Origin: Nitrospira_D sp035465795
GTDB lineage: Bacteria > Nitrospirota > Nitrospiria > Nitrospirales > Nitrospiraceae
Length of the DNA stretch: 64,000 bases
Reading direction: 5' to 3'
NCBI RefSeq assembly: GCF_049546785.1
Contig: NZ_JBMWAN010000001.1
Span: 372,001-436,000, forward strand
The notes below the pieces were generated by a model. That model was not told where the DNA came from. It searched no databases and saw nothing but the letters and a program-made list of their open reading frames with translations. Shown piece after piece: positions 26,346 through 33,891 of the stretch. How positions within the stretch are numbered: the stretch's first letter is position 1; every line of letters begins with the position of its first letter. Position numbers and translations under genes: made by a program.

Positions 26346-27884
26346 ATGACCACAACCAATACGACACCGGATTCGCCCAATACGCCCCTCTCGCCGGGTG
26401 CGCCACGCCTCCACCCCAAGGTCATTCGCGCGCGCCGGAACCGGCGGCTCCTCGTCGTCGCGGCGCTGGTCCTCGCGGGGGCTACCGGCTATCTCGGCTA
26501 TTGGGCGAACTACGAACGGTTCTGGATCCGCACGGACAACGCCTACGTGACGGGCAATTTGATTCCGGTCGCGGCCCAAGCCTCCGGCATTGTCACCCAG
26601 GTGCTCGCCGAGGAAACCCAGTTTGTGAATCGGGGCGACGTGATGATCCGTCTCGACGAACATCAGGCCTATGCCGCGCTGGGCCGCGCGCGCGGACGGC
26701 TCGGGGAAGAAGTCCGGCGCATCGCCGCCCTGTTTATGACCAGGAAACAACTGGCGGAGCAATTAACGTCGCGAACTGCCCGCTTAAACCTGGCCCGCCA
26801 CGACATGGACCGCTATCAGGCGGCGGCGCCGAGCGGCGCGGTTTCCAAGCAGATCCTCCAAAATACGGCGGATAAAATCCTGTCGCTTGAGGCGGATGTG
26901 CGGGAGACGCAGGCGGAACTCGATACGCTCGATGCGCAGGTGGGCGGCACGACGGTCATGGAACATCCGGCTGTCGAACTGGCCAAACATCAGCTCATCG
27001 AAGCCTATCTGGAATACACCCGCCAGCAGATCAAGGCGCCGGTGTCCGGCTACGTGGCGAAACGGAAAGCGCAGGTCGGCGACCGCGTGCAACCCGGAGC
27101 GCCGCTGATGACGATCGTGCCGCTCGATCATTTGTGGGTCGAAGCGAATCTCCGTGAGACAGAGTTGCAACATATCAGGCCCGGGCAGAGCGCGATGGTC
27201 AACGTCAGCCTGTATGGCTCGCAACACACGTTTCACGGCACGGTTGAAGGACTCGTACCCGGCAGCGGGAGCGCCTTTGCGCTATTGCCACCGGATAATT
27301 CGACCGGAAATTTCATTCACATCGTCGAGCGTGTGCCGGTCCGCATCGCGTTGCCGGAGGAGGAGATTCGAGAACATCCGATCAGGCCCGGCCTCTCGAC
27401 CGTGACGAAGATCAATATCGGTGAGTCCGGCCAGTCCGTGTGGTCGTCTTCTGCGGCGCCGTCGACGGCGGAATATGCCACCGACGTCTATGCCGACGAG
27501 CTGCCCACGGCGGAATCCCTGGCCAAGGAAGTCATGGCCGGCAATCTCGTAATTGCGGAACTCGATGAGTCGACCGACATGATGATCGCACAGGAGGAGA
27601 CGGAAACCCGCCCGGCGGCCCCTGGCCGAAGCACCGTGCGAGCGTCCAAAGAGATCCATCGCCCTGTCGATCCGGCCGTGGTGACCGGGCGCCCTGCTCC
27701 TGCTCCCCGTTCATTCGTTCCACGACGCAGTCCCGATCTGGGGGAAGCGGCCGCTCCGCTCACACCCTCCATCGGACCAGGCTCTGGATTACTGGGACCG
27801 GAAGGGGGGCGCAGTCCCTCCCGACTTCGGTCAGAATCCGGTGAAGAGCGTGGCAGACATTCCCTCGGTTCGGGAAGACATTAG
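26346..27884 (+). CDS. EmrA/HlyD-type membrane fusion protein with an unusual C-terminal extension
   Basis: 512 residues. Cytoplasmic basic start, one membrane helix (about 35-52), the EmrA signature TDNAYVTGNLIPVAAQASGIV, a long alpha-hairpin, YTRQQIKAPVSGYVAKRKAQVGDRVQPGAPLMTIVPLDHLWVEANLRETEL motifs split over residues ~225-275, and barrel sequence QHTFHGTVEGLVPGSGSAFALLPPDN. The conserved part ends near residue 360. The last ~150 residues are Pro/Ser/Arg/Gly-rich, low-complexity and without family counterpart that I recognise; EmrA proteins usually end near 390. It links the MFS exporter to the outer-membrane duct. Last gene of the FNT-emrB-like-tolC-like-emrA-like operon. Confidence 0.9.
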   Translation: MTTTNTTPDSPNTPLSPGAPRLHPKVIRARRNRRLLVVAALVLAGATGYLGYWANYERFWIRTDNAYVTGNLIPVAAQASGIVTQVLAEETQFVNRGDVMIRLDEHQAYAALGRARGRLGEEVRRIAALFMTRKQLAEQLTSRTARLNLARHDMDRYQAAAPSGAVSKQILQNTADKILSLEADVRETQAELDTLDAQVGGTTVMEHPAVELAKHQLIEAYLEYTRQQIKAPVSGYVAKRKAQVGDRVQPGAPLMTIVPLDHLWVEANLRETELQHIRPGQSAMVNVSLYGSQHTFHGTVEGLVPGSGSAFALLPPDNSTGNFIHIVERVPVRIALPEEEIREHPIRPGLSTVTKINIGESGQSVWSSSAAPSTAEYATDVYADELPTAESLAKEVMAGNLVIAELDESTDMMIAQEETETRPAAPGRSTVRASKEIHRPVDPAVVTGRPAPAPRSFVPRRSPDLGEAAAPLTPSIGPGSGLLGPEGGRSPSRLRSESGEERGRHSLGSGRH

Positions 27885-27989
27885 CCGGGTCTGCTGACTC
27901 CGCGTCGCAGTTCCATCCGCATCCGCCCCCCCATTGATCATCGGTCGGAACGCTATAGTAATAGGTGCATCCACCCTCTGCCCTAGCAG

Positions 27990-28011
27990 CCGCACAGTGC
28001 TACCTGTGCGG
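27990..28011. promoter_or_regulatory. Inverted repeat CCGCACAG-N6-CTGTGCGG, candidate enhancer
   Basis: Perfect 8-bp arms around TGCTAC, centred about 97 bases upstream of the expected transcription start of the sigma-54-like promoter at 28071-28086. Its right arm continues as GTGCGGATTCGCTCA (28006-28020), exactly as at 21014-21028. Confidence 0.5.
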
Positions 28012-28070
28012 ATTCGCTCAGATTGATCGAAGTCCGAGGTGGAAATGGCCGAAAACTGAGCCTATTGCAT

Positions 28071-28086
28071 CGGCATCGGGCTTGCT
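28071..28086 (+). promoter_or_regulatory. Probable sigma-54 promoter of the 33-residue membrane protein
   Basis: CGGCAT-CGGGC-TTGCT: GGCA of the -24 element and the whole -12 element match, and spacing is exact. It lies 45 bases before the ATG at 28132, which has its own strong ribosome site. Confidence 0.55.
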
Positions 28087-28131
28087 AGACACACCAGTAG
28101 GCAGTGAATCACGCTCACACGGGAGGCGGTT

Positions 28132-28233
28132 ATGAAAGAGCTGGTGAAATCGGTGGGTGATCGAGAATTGGCCTGGATCATGCTCGCCATTGCCGGAATT
28201 CTGGTCTGGAGCACGTGGGGACTGATTTCGTAA
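28132..28233 (+). CDS. 33-residue single-span membrane protein, unknown function
   Basis: A very short gene: ATG at 28132 preceded by GGGAGGCGGTT, stop TAA at 28231. The product starts with a charged stretch (MKELVKSVGDREL) followed by one hydrophobic segment (about residues 14-32, WIMLAIAGILVWSTW) and ends Gly-Leu-Ile-Ser. The combination of a strong ribosome site, a sigma-54-type promoter and a matching upstream inverted repeat is the main reason to call it a gene. Likely an inner-membrane small protein; it may modulate one of the transporters encoded upstream or in the RND operon. No family recognised. Confidence 0.65.
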   Translation: MKELVKSVGDRELAWIMLAIAGILVWSTWGLIS

Positions 28234-28375
28234 TCGACCGGTCTGCCGCTTCCGCCCTGAAGCGCGGGTTCGGTTTCCATGTCCCCTAGTGGCTTGCCTG
28301 CTTCAGGCTCCTCCGCTCAGTCAAAGACCCATCGTTTGGACACACCAACCCGTCTTCACCGTCAGACCAGATCAG

Positions 28376-28621
28376 TTAGGCTGCTAACCTGATGAAGGAC
28401 TCTGCCTCAAGAGAGCCTTCGTCCTCTTGATAGTCCGGCCCACCGGTTGAAAGCACCGAGACCTTCGCCTGTTGGAGCAGGCGATTCTGCTCGATCACGG
28501 AGTCGTGAACATGACCGCAATTCAGGCAGCGCAAGCTCGTCGTCCACATCTCTCCGTATCCCCCCTCAAGGTCGAGGAGTTGGTCTTCTACCATGAGCCC
28601 CTGGCAACGTGAGCAATTCAT
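28376..28621 (-). CDS. Small zinc-ribbon protein
   Basis: 81 residues. Cysteine pairs C3/C6 (CSRC) and C32/C35 (CLNC followed by Gly-His) form a standard zinc ribbon; the rest is acidic and ends near FIRLAA. The start at 28621 has AAGGAGAAGAATC upstream; the in-frame codons above it have no ribosome site. Proteins of this shape are common short ORFs in environmental bacteria and have no established role. A decayed relative with a similar upstream region lies at 31584-31775. It is convergent with the 33-residue gene. Confidence 0.75.
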   Translation of the reverse strand: MNCSRCQGLMVEDQLLDLEGGYGEMWTTSLRCLNCGHVHDSVIEQNRLLQQAKVSVLSTGGPDYQEDEGSLEAESFIRLAA

Positions 28622-28805
28622 GATTCTTCTCCTTGTTGTAAGCCTTGGCACTCATCGCCCATGGAGAAAGCATAGCGCACACCATGGGGCGCGAAAGACC
28701 CAAAGGCAGTACCTCGGAAGAGGGGGGCCAGGGAACACAGCAGGCCACGCCTTGCCTCTATGGCACCTCCGGCGTGTGCGGGTCGGCAAGCAGTCGTCTG
28801 GCCAG

Positions 28806-29168
28806 CTAATGTGCCAATTCGTAGCGCACGGCACTGAGTAATTGTTCCATATCCAGGGGCTTGGGAAACGTCTGACGCGCACCCAGGAGCTTGGCCACGT
28901 TGATCCCGCCCTCACTCTCGAGACTGCCGGAGATCGCGATGACTTTGACGTTGAGAAAACTCCTGGTCAACTCCAACATCAGTTCGAGACCATTCATCTC
29001 CGGCATCACAATGTCGGTGATGATTAAGTCCGCAGATCGTTCCCGATACACCTCCAGTCCGCGACGGCCATTTGAGGCTTCCAGGACTTGGTGGCCGGCC
29101 CCTTCCAGAACGGCACGGAGAAGCGCGCGTATTGGCTCCTGATCATCAATGACAAGTATGGTTGCCAT
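28806..29168 (-). CDS. Single-domain response regulator (CheY-like receiver)
   Basis: 120 residues forming one receiver domain: DD at 8-9, phospho-acceptor D52 in DLIITDIVMPEMNG, the Ser of IAISGS and the Lys of FPKPLD. No output domain. The ATG at 29168 follows GGGAGGGG at good spacing; a GTG at 29174 overlapping the previous stop is an alternative. It lies directly behind the GGDEF-EAL gene and is surely cotranscribed, so it probably takes part in the same signalling chain, possibly as a phosphate sink or as a partner of that membrane protein. Confidence 0.88.
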   Translation of the reverse strand: MATILVIDDQEPIRALLRAVLEGAGHQVLEASNGRRGLEVYRERSADLIITDIVMPEMNGLELMLELTRSFLNVKVIAISGSLESEGGINVAKLLGARQTFPKPLDMEQLLSAVRYELAH

Positions 29169-29170
29169 GG

Positions 29171-31216
29171 TCACACCCCTCCCGTAAGCGGCGAATGCTT
29201 TTTCGCATAATGGCTCGACAATGCCTCAATCAATGCGTCTTTGGTGGCTTCCACCCGCTGACGCTGTTGCTCGCCTTGGATGTACTGTTCTATCTTTCCG
29301 GATGAAAGCGGTTTGCTATACAGAAACCCTTGTCCCTCATGGCAGCCAAGATCCCGGAGGACCATGGCTTGCTCCTGACTCTCCACGCCTTCGGCGGTGA
29401 CTTTCAGCCCCATATTCAATGCCATGCCTATGACTCCCTTGATGATGGCCTTGGCTTGATGCCCATTGCCAATCTCTCGCACAAAGCATTGGTCAATCTT
29501 CAGGGCATCGACCGGAAGCTGGGTCAGGTAACTCAACCCCGAATACCCGGTTCCGAAATCATCCACGGAAAGGCGCACCCCCAGAGCTTTCAGCTTGTAG
29601 AGATTCTCCAACGCGGCATCTGCTTCTGCGATCAGCACGCTCTCGGTAATTTCCAACTCAAGATACTGCGGATTTAAATTGGTTTCCTTCAAGACTCGTG
29701 CAACCGTACTGACCAACTGGGGATTCCGCAGTTGCTTGGGCGAGACATTGACCCCGATATAGAGAGGCGGTAGGCCCCGTTCTTGCCATCCTATGCCTTG
29801 CAAGCAGGCCGCACGAAGAATCCACTCTCCCATGGCTTCGATCAGGCCGGACTCTTCCGCTAACGGGATAAAATGAACGGGGGATACCAAACCAAAATCC
29901 GGGTGCTGCCACCGCATCAGGGCTTCTGTCCCGACGAGTTGGCCAGTCGCAAGATTGATTTTGGGTTGATAGGACACGGACAGCTCACGGCGAGCGAGCG
30001 CATGGCGCAGGCTCGTTTCCATGAACAGGGGGTCATAGGGCCGAGCCGCCATGTCCGCTGCGTAGAACTCGCAATGGTTCTTCCCTCGCGTTTTGGCGCA
30101 AGCTAACGCTTTGCTGGCATTGTTGAGTATTCCGCTGACCACAACCTTATGCGCGTCAGGAACGAGTTCTCCCCCGATATGGGCGGCGAGAGAGACTCTC
30201 TCGCCTGACTCGATGAGCGGGACTCGCAGCATATCGATGGAGGCATGCGCCAGCTGCGCCACCTCCGCCGGAGTGTCATAGCTTTTTGTGAGAATAGCCA
30301 GGCTCGCCTGTCCATGTCGGGCCACCACGTCGCCCGGTTTGAGCAGCGGGACGAGCCGGTTCACGAGCTGCTTCATGACGCGATCGCTTGCGGCATGCCC
30401 CTTCGTCTTGTCGATCTGGTCCATCCCGGCGATTTCCAGAACGAGCACGCTGAGTTTCTCGCGAGACTGGCGGGCTTGCTTCACAGCGCGACTGACGAGA
30501 TGCGCGAATTGTGTGCGGCTCGGCAAGCCGGTCAGGGGGTCACAGGTGGCGAGGAGCCTCACTGATTCCATCGCCCGCCCGCACGCGACTGCCACGGCCA
30601 GAGTGAGCGGCATTTGCAATACATGGTAATCCAGTGTGCCGCCGGCCCGCCCCGCATCCTGATAGAAGGCCAACCCGTACATGGTCGTCACGACGGCCGC
30701 ATAGAGGATGGTCTGTTGTCTGGTGCGGGTGAGGACCGCGATGAGCAGGATGAGGAAATACGCTGCATAGGCGTCGGCTCCCGCGCTGCCGGAATAATAG
30801 AACAGCGTGGCGGTGATAACGGTGTCGAGTATCGCCAGAAGACCTGGAAACCAATCCGACGCGATCAGGCGAATGGGCAGGAACAACAACCCTCCGAAGA
30901 TGGCAAGAAGCCCTGCAAAGGGCAGCCACAGCGCGTATTCAAGCTGGAGGACCTTGAAATGCAAGACGGCGCTGCCCACCATCACCCCCAGCACGAGGAT
31001 TTGCAGGAAGATAAACACCGATCGGACCTCTCCTCTCATCGCGGCTATGGCCTGCGCCACATTTGGCGGGACACTGTCGCGATGGGTTGAGTGATCCGGC
31101 GGCAGAGTCACCGCTGCTCCCGATTGATTGAGGAGACCGGTGGACACGCTAGCCTCGTTGCCGAATTCAGGCGCTCGGTCCGGGTGCAATCTTTTATCCA
31201 ATGCAAGAGCGTTCAT
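29171..31216 (-). CDS. Membrane protein with degenerate GGDEF and intact EAL domain (c-di-GMP phosphodiesterase)
   Basis: 681 residues. About five or six membrane helices in residues 70-215, then a GGDEF-type domain (DPLTGLPSRTQF start) whose signature is replaced by RHGQAS, so diguanylate cyclase activity is not expected. The EAL domain carries the needed motifs: EALMRWQHP, ELEITESVLI, DDFGTGYSGLSYL, DALKIDQCFV and AEGVES. It should hydrolyse c-di-GMP at the inner membrane, with the degenerate GGDEF part possibly sensing GTP. Followed by a CheY-like gene. A link to the Tad pilus nearby, which in many bacteria responds to c-di-GMP, is plausible but not shown. Confidence 0.9.
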   Translation of the reverse strand: MNALALDKRLHPDRAPEFGNEASVSTGLLNQSGAAVTLPPDHSTHRDSVPPNVAQAIAAMRGEVRSVFIFLQILVLGVMVGSAVLHFKVLQLEYALWLPFAGLLAIFGGLLFLPIRLIASDWFPGLLAILDTVITATLFYYSGSAGADAYAAYFLILLIAVLTRTRQQTILYAAVVTTMYGLAFYQDAGRAGGTLDYHVLQMPLTLAVAVACGRAMESVRLLATCDPLTGLPSRTQFAHLVSRAVKQARQSREKLSVLVLEIAGMDQIDKTKGHAASDRVMKQLVNRLVPLLKPGDVVARHGQASLAILTKSYDTPAEVAQLAHASIDMLRVPLIESGERVSLAAHIGGELVPDAHKVVVSGILNNASKALACAKTRGKNHCEFYAADMAARPYDPLFMETSLRHALARRELSVSYQPKINLATGQLVGTEALMRWQHPDFGLVSPVHFIPLAEESGLIEAMGEWILRAACLQGIGWQERGLPPLYIGVNVSPKQLRNPQLVSTVARVLKETNLNPQYLELEITESVLIAEADAALENLYKLKALGVRLSVDDFGTGYSGLSYLTQLPVDALKIDQCFVREIGNGHQAKAIIKGVIGMALNMGLKVTAEGVESQEQAMVLRDLGCHEGQGFLYSKPLSSGKIEQYIQGEQQRQRVEATKDALIEALSSHYAKKHSPLTGGV

Positions 31217-31583
31217 TGCTTAATTTCCACACCGGTACGGGATGAACGGACGCGCCCCGAGCCCCTCAACAACTGAGAGCCTCAGGCCTCCGAGCATCGT
31301 TATGGGTATGACCATGAGTCTCGACATGGGGCTCCCGCCGTCAACACATTCCCCTCCAGCCGCAGCTACTGTCTTCTTGATCGAGTCCCGCACCGTCATA
31401 GGTCACTTATCTCCGAAGATCTGCTTCTTGCCAAGCTCCCCAGGTGGGGTATTGGACCACTCTCTTTTGAAGGGGATGTAGACGAGGGAGACTTGCTCTC
31501 CCATAGGAGTACGCCTCGCACGGAGATCACTGCGGCCCGATATTCCTGAGGCGCCGCGAGCCCTATCAATTGCCACGATCGAA
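31217..31583. other. Gene-poor stretch upstream of the GGDEF-EAL gene
   Basis: About 370 bases with only short frames and no convincing ribosome sites. The promoter of the minus-strand GGDEF-EAL gene must lie here. A 63-codon minus-strand frame (31396-31587) overlaps the end of the decayed zinc-ribbon gene as ATGA but has no recognisable product. Confidence 0.5.
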
Positions 31584-31775
31584 TCATGCGGCCAACAGGG
31601 TCATAGGTTGTTCCGCTTGCTCTGCGTCATGCATCACATCTGTATGGACTCTCAGATGTAGCGCAGCGGTGTTCAGAAGTTGCCGAATCACTGCCATGAC
31701 GGAACCTACAGCATGGCCGCAGTTGACGTTGGTCCAGTGATCCTGTTGCACTGTGAATCTTTCCGTGGAGCTCAT
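31584..31775 (-). pseudogene. Decayed zinc-ribbon paralogue
   Basis: A 63-codon frame from ATG 31775. Its middle (NVNCGHAVGSVMAVIRQLL) resembles the second half of the intact zinc-ribbon protein (CLNCGHVHDSVIEQNRLLQ), but the first cysteine pair and the first Cys of the second pair are missing. The upstream bases (31776-31850) resemble the region upstream of the intact gene (28645-28728), including shared GAGGTAC and CTATGCTT segments on the coding strand. This points to duplication followed by decay. It might still be translated. Confidence 0.4.
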
Positions 31776-32091
31776 TGGGTGATACAAGCATAGAAGGGCC
31801 GGGGCGAACGCGGTAGACCGAAAAGAGGTACCTCGAAGGGGGGGGCTCGCAGGTGTGGGCAGGAAATAATCCGCAGGCCCCCTCTCGGTTTGTGAGAGGG
31901 ACGCCAGCACCAAGGACAGCTCATGACACCTTGAAGGAAGGCGCACTGAAACGTCGCTATGTGCGCCGTGCGTCCTTGTAAAGGATCTGTATTCTTTCCC
32001 GTGTCCACCTCACGGGGAACAAACGGTCCTGAATTTCACTGTGCCTGGATGCAGGATCAATGACATCCTACAGGTGGTACCAGGCCGCTGT
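31776..32091. other. Non-coding stretch between the acyltransferase and the decayed zinc-ribbon gene
   Basis: About 315 bases. The part next to 31775 is the duplicated upstream region of the zinc-ribbon family, with a TATGCT that could be a -10 element. I see no gene, tRNA or clear terminator in the rest. Confidence 0.45.
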
Positions 32092-33294
32092 TCAGGCTAC
32101 TAATTTCGACTCCGACCGCAATGGCTCATTCCCCACGTATGGGAGAAATTGTTTAAGCTGAAGAAGCGGCTCCTCGAAGAACAGCCAGGACCCGTTTGCG
32201 ACGATCAGGAGAGCCGCCAACCAAAGACACAGGTGGACATGAAAACCGAATTGGAACGGTTGCAACCCGGCGGTGATGCAGCCCGCGATGAGAACATGCC
32301 ACAGATAGAGTCCGTAACAGCGCCTCCCTGAAAAAGTGAGGAGCGGTGATTTCAGAAGGGCACCCCAAAGTCCAACTGCGTTAAGGCTCGCGCCGAGGAG
32401 AATGGCAAAACTCACAGCTAACCATGAGTACCCGAAAACGCTGAAGAACCATGGCCTTGTCTCAGGAAGAGAAGGGCTAAATGGAACAAGAAAGGCCAAA
32501 AGGATCACAACCGACGCAAAAGGTGCGAGTCTATTGCATAAACGGGTGGCCTCGGCTTGCCATTTGGGATTGCCGAATATAACCGCCACCACCGCGCCGG
32601 CAGCAAGCCCGTCCAGCCGACAGATGGTAAAGACGTATGTTGCAGGGTAATCAGCTACCGAGAGCATGATGGCCCGCACCACAGGCGCCGCAGCCATAAT
32701 GCCCCCGCTCCACCAAAGCAGCCGGTGTCTACTGCAGGCTCGAACGAGCAAAGGCCAGACGAGGTAGAACTGCTCCTCAATTGCCAAACTCCACAGAATC
32801 ATAATGGCCAGCGGTTGCCATCCATATAAGGTGATATGGATATTCCCGAGATACAAGGCATACCACGCCCACCCCTCGAAGTGAGATACCATCTTCAGTG
32901 GATCGCCGAGCCACGTAAGGACAGATAGGACCAGGAGGTACAACGTGGCAAGGGGAAGTATTCGCAGTCCCCGTCTCCCCCAAAACACCCATAAGGAGCC
33001 TCCCCGATCTCGCAAGCGAAGCAGAATCGTTGTGATGAGGAACCCGCTCACGACGAAGAAAAGATCCACTCCGATCCAGCCACCGAGGCTCATTGTTCCG
33101 GCAAGACCGAGGACCTCCCAGGGAGAATGGCTGGCAGTAAACTCAGGAAGATCACGAAAGAGGAATGGGGCGTGATACCAAAGGACCAAGAGAATGGCGA
33201 TTCCTCGCAGCCCATCGACCGCTGGCACGTAGGTAGAGGCCCCGTAACTGAAAGTTGGACCTGAGGATAGACTGCGGGCCTTCGATTCCTGCAT
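32092..33294 (-). CDS. Membrane acyltransferase (acyltransferase 3 / OatA family)
   Basis: About 400 residues with some ten membrane helices. The family start YVPAVDGLRGIAILLVLWYHA carries the catalytic His; GGWIGVDLFFVVSGFLITTILL and RRGLRILPLATLYLL are the next conserved blocks, and WSLAIEEQFYLVWPLL is the third. Such enzymes transfer acetyl or other acyl groups to surface polysaccharides, peptidoglycan or lipid-linked sugars. The start at 33294 has AGAGGCGAG upstream. It is on the same strand as the Tad locus but about 250 bases beyond the last gene there; whether it is cotranscribed is not clear. Confidence 0.88.
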   Translation of the reverse strand: MQESKARSLSSGPTFSYGASTYVPAVDGLRGIAILLVLWYHAPFLFRDLPEFTASHSPWEVLGLAGTMSLGGWIGVDLFFVVSGFLITTILLRLRDRGGSLWVFWGRRGLRILPLATLYLLVLSVLTWLGDPLKMVSHFEGWAWYALYLGNIHITLYGWQPLAIMILWSLAIEEQFYLVWPLLVRACSRHRLLWWSGGIMAAAPVVRAIMLSVADYPATYVFTICRLDGLAAGAVVAVIFGNPKWQAEATRLCNRLAPFASVVILLAFLVPFSPSLPETRPWFFSVFGYSWLAVSFAILLGASLNAVGLWGALLKSPLLTFSGRRCYGLYLWHVLIAGCITAGLQPFQFGFHVHLCLWLAALLIVANGSWLFFEEPLLQLKQFLPYVGNEPLRSESKLVA

Positions 33295-33544
33295 CTCGCC
33301 TCTACGGGTGATAGGAGCGCCTGCCACAAGAATACGCACAGACCCGAGGCTGGAATTGGATTCCGAATGCCGGATCGAACATGCTGATTAAGCAAGACGG
33401 AAGAATCTTATCGACCAACCCGCAGTTGGCCGGATTTTTTCCACTAGCTCGCCTACCTGCCGGGCATGTCCTTGCATAACTGTGGAGCAACAACATCCTT
33501 GCATAACCCGGAGCCATTCGCTTAGGCCTATCGCGTAGGGCTTC

Positions 33545-33877
33545 TTAGCGGAGCGTCTCGCAATACTTTTCGAACTGCAGCACGTACGCCTCGAATTCAA
33601 CCCCGCCCTGACGACGGTAATCGTCATCCCGCATGCCTTCCTGCCGGTCTTTCCTGAGTCGTTGACAAGCTTGGAGCTCGGCCCGCCGTATCTGCGGTTG
33701 AAGCCGTTCCTGCTCCTCAAGAGAACGTTGCGGTAATCGCTCCTGCGTCTGCTGCATTCCCACAAAGTGGTCGTACAGGTCCTGCTCCTGTGTCTGGGAC
33801 GTGGGCGGCTCAGTCTCCGCCAGGCAGACGCCAAGCGGGATTATGAAAAAGAAACCCAGTATAAATGTTTTCATCAT
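33545..33877 (-). CDS. Small secreted protein of unknown function
   Basis: About 110 residues: signal peptide MKTFILGFFFIIPLGVCLA, then a highly charged, Gln/Glu/Arg-rich helical mature part with two Cys (in QACQRLRK and FEKYCETLR) that could pair in the periplasm. The start is set at 33877, the second of two adjacent ATGs, because the signal peptide begins there. It lies just downstream of, and slightly overlaps in its longer form, the DUF362 gene, so it is probably the end of the Tad-linked transcript. No family recognised. Confidence 0.6.
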   Translation of the reverse strand: MMKTFILGFFFIIPLGVCLAETEPPTSQTQEQDLYDHFVGMQQTQERLPQRSLEEQERLQPQIRRAELQACQRLRKDRQEGMRDDDYRRQGGVEFEAYVLQFEKYCETLR

Positions 33878-33891
33878 ACTCCATGCCCCCA

